Shown one piece after another: positions 31,564-32,460 of a DNA stretch of 32,460 bases. The notes beneath the pieces are model-generated. The model did no database searches. It was not told where the DNA came from and saw only the letters and a list, made by a program, of their open reading frames with translations. Numbering within the stretch: the first letter of the stretch is position 1; the number at the start of each line of letters is the position of its first letter. Source of the DNA: an uncultured Rubrobacteraceae bacterium (GTDB lineage: Bacteria > Actinomycetota > Rubrobacteria > Rubrobacterales > Rubrobacteraceae); NCBI GenBank assembly GCA_902806065.1, contig CADCVE010000061.1:1-32460 (forward strand). Reading direction: 5' to 3'. The position numbers and the translations under genes are program-made.

Positions 31564-32238
31564 ATGGGCGAGATCCTGAACTTCATCCGCTCCATACCGG
31601 ACTCTCCCCAGGGTTTGCTGGAGTTTGTTACTAACCTGTTCCTGGCCTACGGCTACCTCGTCGTCTTTGTAGGTGGCGCACTGGACAACTTCGGTCTGCC
31701 GGCCTCCGGGGACATCGTGCTATTCGCCGGAGGATTCTTCGCGAACAGCGGGCAGATGTCGCTCCCGCTCGTCATGCTCGCGGGCGCGTCAGGCGGTTGG
31801 GTCTCTGACAACATCTACTATTGGATCGGGCGCAAAGGCGGCCGGCCGCTCCTGAACCGCATCACGAGGACACGCGTCCTGCGGCACTTGATCAGTGAGA
31901 AGAGCCTCGGGCGCGTCGAGAGCTACTATCTCGACCACGGCGGCAAAACAGTCTTCGTCGGCCGCTTCGGACCGGGCCTCCGCAGCATGACCCCGCTCTT
32001 CGCGGGCATCACACACATGAACTACTGGCGCTTCCTGCCCTACAACCTAGCCGCCGTCGCTGTCTGGGCCATCGCCTACACCATGGTGGGCTACGTCTTC
32101 GGCCAGTACTGGAGCGAGCTCCTCTCCATCGCCCGCTCCTTCGGCTACGTCCTCGTCGCCCTTGTCGCCCTCCTCGTCGCCTTTCTCATCTTTCGCCGCG
32201 GCAGGGCCATGCAGAAGGCGGATCGGGAGGAAGACTAG
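31564..32238 (+). CDS. DedA-family (SNARE-associated/VTT) membrane protein
   Basis: This 224-residue inner-membrane protein belongs to the DedA family, whose members act in undecaprenyl-phosphate or phospholipid flipping and envelope stress. It has the GALDNFGLPASGDIVLFAGGF segment, a second WVSDNIYYWIGRKGGRPL element, the family signature FVGRFGPGLRSMTPLFAGIT and two further helices, the last near residues 190-213. The tail is charged. TATAAA at 31550-31555 lies eight bases before the ATG and no Shine-Dalgarno sequence is seen, so the message may be almost leaderless. There is no evident link to the dehydratase operon, which is divergent. Confidence 0.92.
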   Translation: MGEILNFIRSIPDSPQGLLEFVTNLFLAYGYLVVFVGGALDNFGLPASGDIVLFAGGFFANSGQMSLPLVMLAGASGGWVSDNIYYWIGRKGGRPLLNRITRTRVLRHLISEKSLGRVESYYLDHGGKTVFVGRFGPGLRSMTPLFAGITHMNYWRFLPYNLAAVAVWAIAYTMVGYVFGQYWSELLSIARSFGYVLVALVALLVAFLIFRRGRAMQKADREED

Positions 32239-32271
32239 AGCTTGCGCTTATCAAGCACCAGCAGGTCTGCC

Positions 32272-32460
32272 TCAGAGAGAGATCAAACCTAGCCGCGCCC
32301 CGAGGCTTACCGCCTCGGCCCGATTGGACGCACCGAGCTTCGCGTAGGCGGAGGAGACATGGAACTTGACGGTGTGTTCGCTGATCTTGAGGTCCCGAGC
32401 GATCATTTTGTTCGAGAGCCCCCGGCCCAAGAGCTCCAGGATCTCCCGCTCACGAACGGT
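32272..32460 (-). CDS. LuxR/GerE-type response regulator, C-terminal HTH only (cut by the window end)
   Basis: The last 62 codons of a gene that continues beyond the window encode a complete LuxR-type helix-turn-helix: [20 protein letters not shown], then [20 protein letters not shown] followed by [18 protein letters not shown] and a TGA stop. This is the usual C-terminus of NarL/FixJ response regulators and other LuxR-family activators. The receiver or sensor part is outside the window, so the signal is unknown. It converges with the DedA gene. Confidence 0.93.
   Translation of the reverse strand, partial: TVREREILELLGRGLSNKMIARDLKISEHTVKFHVSSAYAKLGASNRAEAVSLGARLGLISL

Noticed and set aside
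1-32460. CRISPR arrays, tRNA or rRNA genes
   Set aside because: No regularly spaced repeats, no tRNA cloverleaf core and no rRNA-like sequence were noticed on reading either strand; no scan was possible.

Overview
The window is GC-rich, gene-dense bacterial DNA, most consistent with an actinobacterium of the Rubrobacter type. That placement is an inference from base composition, frequent GTG and TTG starts, CobN paired with a fused ChlI/ChlD-type subunit, and CbtA/CbtB cobalt uptake genes; no rRNA is present to settle it. Three blocks can be seen: a cobalamin (B12) factory, an acquired island bounded by transposase remains, and a B12-dependent diol/glycerol dehydratase cluster.

Block 1 (1-17701, minus strand). 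A promoter at 17673-17701 precedes a cobalamin riboswitch (17478-17666). It is followed by one long operon read right to left: cbtB, cbtA, cobQ, a small membrane protein, cobN, a second small membrane protein, a fused chlI/chlD-type chelatase subunit, cobO, a 279-bp gap, cobB, cobI/cbiL, cobM/cbiF, cbiD, cbiET (cobL), a cbiG-cobJ fusion and a VOC-fold protein. Almost every junction is a 4-base ATGA, GTGA or TTGA overlap, so translation is probably coupled. The set mixes 'anaerobic' markers (CbiD, CbiG) with the 'late cobalt' chelatase CobN. CobH/CbiC, CobK/CbiJ, CobA and the nucleotide-loop genes are not in the window.

Block 2 (18159-24480). A PduO-type cobalamin adenosyltransferase (plus strand) and a 69-residue coiled-coil ORF are followed by an island of about 5 kb. 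The island holds a TetR regulator divergent from a glutathione S-transferase and an AlkZ-like winged-helix (putative DNA glycosylase) gene, then an SDR oxidoreductase divergent from a second TetR regulator. Broken IS30-family transposase genes lie at both ends and share a 137-bp direct repeat (134/137 identical by eye) carrying the same frameshift. The right edge also holds a 3' scrap of a hydrolase and a 3' scrap of a serine recombinase. I read this as a cassette inserted into a formerly continuous B12/dehydratase locus.

Block 3 (24925-31463). A PduX-like L-threonine kinase (plus) faces a minus-strand operon: pduC, pduD, pduE (dehydratase large, medium and small subunits), pduG, pduH (reactivating factor) and a small Sm-like protein. 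PduD and PduE lack the N-terminal extensions that target their enteric homologues to microcompartments, and no shell gene is visible, so the enzyme is probably cytosolic. The leader of pduC carries a good promoter, a palindrome at the transcription start and a hairpin next to the Shine-Dalgarno sequence, but no B12 riboswitch.

The right end carries a DedA-family membrane protein (plus) and the C-terminal DNA-binding domain of a LuxR-type regulator cut by the window edge (minus). No tRNA, rRNA or CRISPR array was seen.
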